Assembly (NCBI RefSeq): GCF_001039355.2
Contig: NW_019776003.1
Location: 13,248-42,845, forward strand
Length of the DNA stretch: 29,598 nucleotides
DNA from: Lingula anatina
Taxonomy: Eukaryota; Brachiopoda; Lingulata; Lingulida; Lingulidae
Direction of reading: 5' to 3'
The notes under the pieces were generated by a model. That model was not told the origin of the DNA, did no database searches, and saw only the letters and a list, made by a program, of their open reading frames with translations. Below, in pieces: positions 26,587 to 29,598 of the stretch. The position numbers and the translations under genes are program-made. Each line of letters begins with the position of its first letter. The first letter of the stretch is position 1.

Positions 26587-28180
26587 ATTGGGGGAAACGT
26601 GTTCACACATTGGAATGGTGCTGTATAAAGTGGAAACCACAGTGAGGCTAGGATACACAACCTCTGCCTGCACCGATTTGCCATGTTAGTGGAATGAATG
26701 CTATGTTAAGGATGTTGAACCAGCCCCCATTGCATCTATACAGTGAAGAGGCTAAGAAAAAGCTGAGGGAGAGCACAAGAGGCCACAGGGAAATGCCGTG
26801 GCCAGCCACTTATGAGGAACAGCACAGATTGCTACAGTCAATTATACATGGGACTGCTGCAGTCGGACTTAGTGCCTGGAGCCAGTACAATGAGGCCTTC
26901 ACAGAAGAAAATTCTGAAGATTTTCCCCCTGTTACCACTGTTCCAGACAATCTGAGAACTCTCTACAAGGAACAATACACGACCCTTAGCAAGGAAGATA
27001 TGATTGATGTGTGTAATGACATTTATGCTAAACATGTTATAACCCCTGAGGAAATTAGAAGTATTGAGGTTGCAATCCTCTGGAAGAATAACTGCATCTA
27101 TTGCTGACGACGTTATGCAAACAAGCGTTTCCATGCCGTCCTCTACACTGCTACAGAAAATATGCAAACCATCTGACCAGCCTCTTAGAGTACTACTACT
27201 AGTACCTGCTGTTGAGTGGAGGAGAGAGAATGAGGAGAATGCATATGATCAGTACAGGCATGTTGTTCAGGAAGACCCATGCAAGCCAAAGCTGTGCCCA
27301 TCAGGAAGTGTATGTGGCAGACCATTTTGGGCTTCCAACATTCTGCTGGCCCATTTAAAGCAATAATAACTCTTCCTTTGAGATTCAAAATTCCGCATGA
27401 AATACATTGTAAACAACGCATGGAAATATATTCTATTGTATTTTACCAATAAAACAGCCGTTATTGTAGTAAAACTAAAATCTGTGCTTGTCAATAGGGC
27501 TTTTGATGCTTTTCTTCTCGGTCATCAAGGCATTCGTTGTTAATGACGTAATGGTGTCACGCGGATTCTCGCGTTCATTCGAGACCAAAATAACATATGA
27601 CGCCAAACCCATTAATGCAGACGCAGACGTAAGTTGCGAGTTTTTGAACAGTGCATCGGATAACAAAAAGCCCAGAATGGCACACATTGTGGATATTAAT
27701 GTATTTTTAACAAAAAGACGAATATATCTCATGAATCTTATATAGTGTTGTTGTTGTCTGCTTTTCCCGCGATTTTAAGTAGGTCAACGGTGACTATGCG
27801 ATGCCAGAGAGAGCTCTGTCAGTTAAAATCTCTTAAGAGATTTTAACAAAAAACCGTGGGTTTAGGAAAAAAACCCTGGATTAACTTTGAATGCAGGAAT
27901 GGGGTCGCTGATCATTGGTGAGTACGGGAAAATTGCCGTTTACGCCAGGAAAATCCAATTTTTGGCCATAATGAAGAGTTATTATGACTTTAACAATGTC
28001 AGGCTTACTGCTTTCACCACAAAAACCACATTTTGGTACATCACCAGATGGCATTATCACATGTTATGTTGCGGACTTGGTGTTCTTGAGATAAAATACC
28101 CTTTCAACTGTCGTGAGAACATCATGGAGGACATATCCAAGGAGAATTTTTGCCTAGATGATTCATTTTCTCTAAAAAGA
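26587..28180 (+). pseudogene. SWIM / YqaJ-type nuclease exon, copy 2 (interrupted by a TTAA element)
   Basis: The acceptor TTTTTTTCAG is at 26577-26586. The second SWIM half is intact here: GETCSHIGMVLYKVETTVRL (CxH kept), then ACTDLPC and a TAG that replaces Q of copy 1. The frameshift after VEPAPIAS is shared with copy 1. Next come LHLYSEEAKKKLREST and a 137-codon open stretch (26694-27107). A ~38-bp deletion removes the WHEIRTGR motif. The 631-bp element splits the gene at 27359-27989. Downstream the D of TSPDG (codon 28047) and LEIKYPFNCRE (E codon 28088) remain, separated by a 1-bp deletion. The exon ends FCLDDSFSLK, close to where the fragments at 12.1 and 15.5 kb take up the protein. 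It is non-functional, but its defects differ from those of copy 1. Confidence 0.7.
27359..27989. mobile_element. 631-bp TTAA-flanked MITE in the YqaJ copy 2
   Basis: The terminal repeat AGCAATAATAACTCTTC at the left and, reversed, AGTCATAATAACTCTTC at the right are flanked by TTAA at 27355-27358 and 27990-27993. Copy 1 shows the empty site CCCATTTAACAAAG (24735-24748). Its right end (GTACGGGAAAATTGCC, then CCAGGAAAATC) is clearly related to the right end of the MITE at 14377-14760 (GTATGGGAAAACTGCC, then CCAGGAAAATC), so both belong to one TTAA family. A 26-bp perfect palindrome lies inside at 27822-27847. Confidence 0.75.
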
Positions 28181-28184
28181 AAAA

Positions 28185-28612
28185 AAACACAAGTAGGCCT
28201 ACTAATACTATGCACACAAGTACTATGTACATAAACTTACGTTAGACTACTGTCGTCTACACCCAAGTTTTTGCCGTACATTCTGTCCTATCTTCTATAA
28301 CCCAGTAGGGCCTACCCCATACCAGGCACGGCTAGCAATCTAACTGGTTGCGCAAAAAACAAGCACGAGAGGCTCCATTCACGTTTTGAATCTCGTAAAT
28401 TATCGGACCTGACGCGAGGTTAGCCAAACGCCTCGGTGTCTCAACCGTGATTGTGCTTTTACCGTGCACCTGCCTTTCAGCGGACTTCGAGCTTCTGCTT
28501 CGTCGGAGCTTAGTTGTGTATATTTTTTCAGAACTGCATTGTTATTTATTAATTATGCCAAGGCCTGTATGAAAAAAAAGAAGAAGAAGAAGAGAGTGAA
28601 GAATTAGTAATG
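28185..28612. other. Unassigned tail of block 2, copy 2
   Basis: It is the counterpart of 25146-25575. An AAG/GAA-rich run lies near 28570-28600. There is no gene. Confidence 0.4.
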
Positions 28613-29598
28613 CTCCAAACACTCCGCAAAGAAACCAACCTGGCCGCTACATGTGTTTGGCCTACATGTAAAATAACACAGAATATTTTAAAAATTGAGA
28701 ACGAATGAAATATTCGAAAAATTTAGAAAGCAACAAGATATTTAGGTGCCCTCCTTGTAATGAGCAGCAATAAGAAACATTAATTATTATAGGCCTACTT
28801 ATTCTTTATTTATTTATTATAAAGATGAGCCACAATGACAACTTCAAAGGAATTATTGTCAAGTGCCGGGGTAAAGCTTTAAAACCCTAAAAATGGGAAA
28901 CTTTTTACTTGAACATGACTTGGCGATCTCTGGCCTGCATGAATTCTGTCCCTGACATATAGCCTATTTAAAGTCCCTTCTCCAAAGTGGCTGAGGAAAG
29001 TGGAGTGGGGCAAAAGCGTGTTATGAAGATAGATATTATCGATACCGGTAGGGCCTACTTTACTTTCATGGATTTCTTACATTGCCAGTGGATTCCTCTA
29101 AACTTCTCAGTCATGGAGGTAGCCGTGACATCTCACAACTAGAAGCCAGAAATAAAATCATTTGTATTTGAAATACAGTGTCATAATCATTTGTATTTGA
29201 TGCCATGCAAGGTCACGTCAAAAAAAAAAAAAAAAAGTAAAAAAAATTATAATAATAATAATAATAATAATAAGATGAATGAATAAATAAATAAATAAAA
29301 ATAAAACTCGCCAACTTCTTGTGACTCATACAAGGAAAACGAAGCCATGCCCGGTACAGTACTCAGTATGTGATATGTGGATGTAGGCCTACATGTGCTA
29401 GCTAGGAAAGCAGGTGTTGTTATAAATCATTGGCAATTCATTTAGAGGTAAATTATAATATTTAGGCTAGACATCGATTTTTAATACATGGACAGGTCGA
29501 GTAAAAATTCGTTTAAATAACCTTTCAATAACACAAATTTAGTAATTAATTAATGCGCCAAAGAGACAGTGCTGGAAAAGTTGGCAATAGTTTCAAAA
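28613..29598. other. Spacer rich in simple sequence
   Basis: No coding region is supportable. The palindrome TAGGCCTAC or the variant TAGGGCCTAC recurs here and in the adjacent tail, but not in the rest of the window. Confidence 0.4.
29221..29308. repeat. Poly(A), (AAT)n and (AAAT)n microsatellite cluster
   Basis: A run of 15-16 A is followed by (TAA)n at about 29250-29272 and (AAAT)n at about 29282-29304. Confidence 0.9.

Larger units (their letters stand above)
25577..28612 (+). repeat. Block 2, copy 2
   Basis: It is the counterpart of 21631-25575 without the three copy-1 insertions. It has its own 631-bp TTAA element at 27359-27989 and a ~38-bp deletion near 27075. Confidence 0.9.

Noticed and set aside
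27475-27745. Two overlapping 85-codon ORFs on opposite strands
   Set aside because: They lie inside the non-autonomous TTAA element, with no recognisable protein features and no partner exons.

Overview
This is a eukaryotic, metazoan-like window: low gene density, spliced exon fragments, many DNA transposons and MITEs, a piggyBac transposase, non-LTR retrotransposon pieces, minisatellites and AT-rich spacers. The families present (piggyBac, YqaJ/SWIM proteins, DUF6589-like proteins, an L1/Tx1-like LINE) and the sequence style suggest a marine invertebrate. The phylum cannot be fixed from the sequence alone. There are no bacterial operons, rRNA, tRNA or CRISPR arrays. Layout: 0.16-0.36 kb holds a protein-kinase exon and a damaged tandem copy. 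0.37-3.9 kb is a piggyBac-type element with an intact 590-codon transposase, the only full-length gene here. 3.9-7.4 kb is mostly non-coding, with weak minus-strand exon candidates at 5.6-6.4 kb. 7.4-9.5 kb has a collapsed LTR-retrotransposon gag fragment, a SWIM zinc-finger remnant and an inverted-repeat element. 10.0-11.2 kb carries a degraded, unclassified coding remnant. 12.1-19.2 kb is one ~3.4-3.7 kb block present twice in direct order (YqaJ C-terminal/PHD-finger fragment, fold-back MITE, truncated LINE, TTAA MITE with a nested fold-back, short Kozak-started ORF, 15-bp tandem array). 19.6-21.5 kb is AT-rich and carries three spliced exons of a DUF6589-like gene. 21.6-28.6 kb is a second block present twice (unknown ORF, 86-bp minisatellite, SWIM/YqaJ exons); each copy carries its own private transposon insertions. 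28.6-29.6 kb is simple-sequence-rich spacer. Two points stand out. First, the pieces of one gene family are scattered over the window: SWIM zinc finger, YqaJ-type PD-(D/E)XK nuclease, and a C-terminal PHD finger with ING-like cysteine/histidine spacing. Together they imply an eukaryotic mobile or transposon-derived nuclease that may read chromatin. Second, both tandem duplications have a single N exactly at the join. This suggests that they are two haplotypes (or misjoined contigs) laid end to end, not true duplications. Whichever it is, the paired copies give filled and empty sites that define several MITEs and their target-site duplications. All SWIM/YqaJ/PHD, DUF6589, LINE and gag copies carry frameshifts or stops and are annotated as pseudogenes; only the piggyBac ORF is intact.
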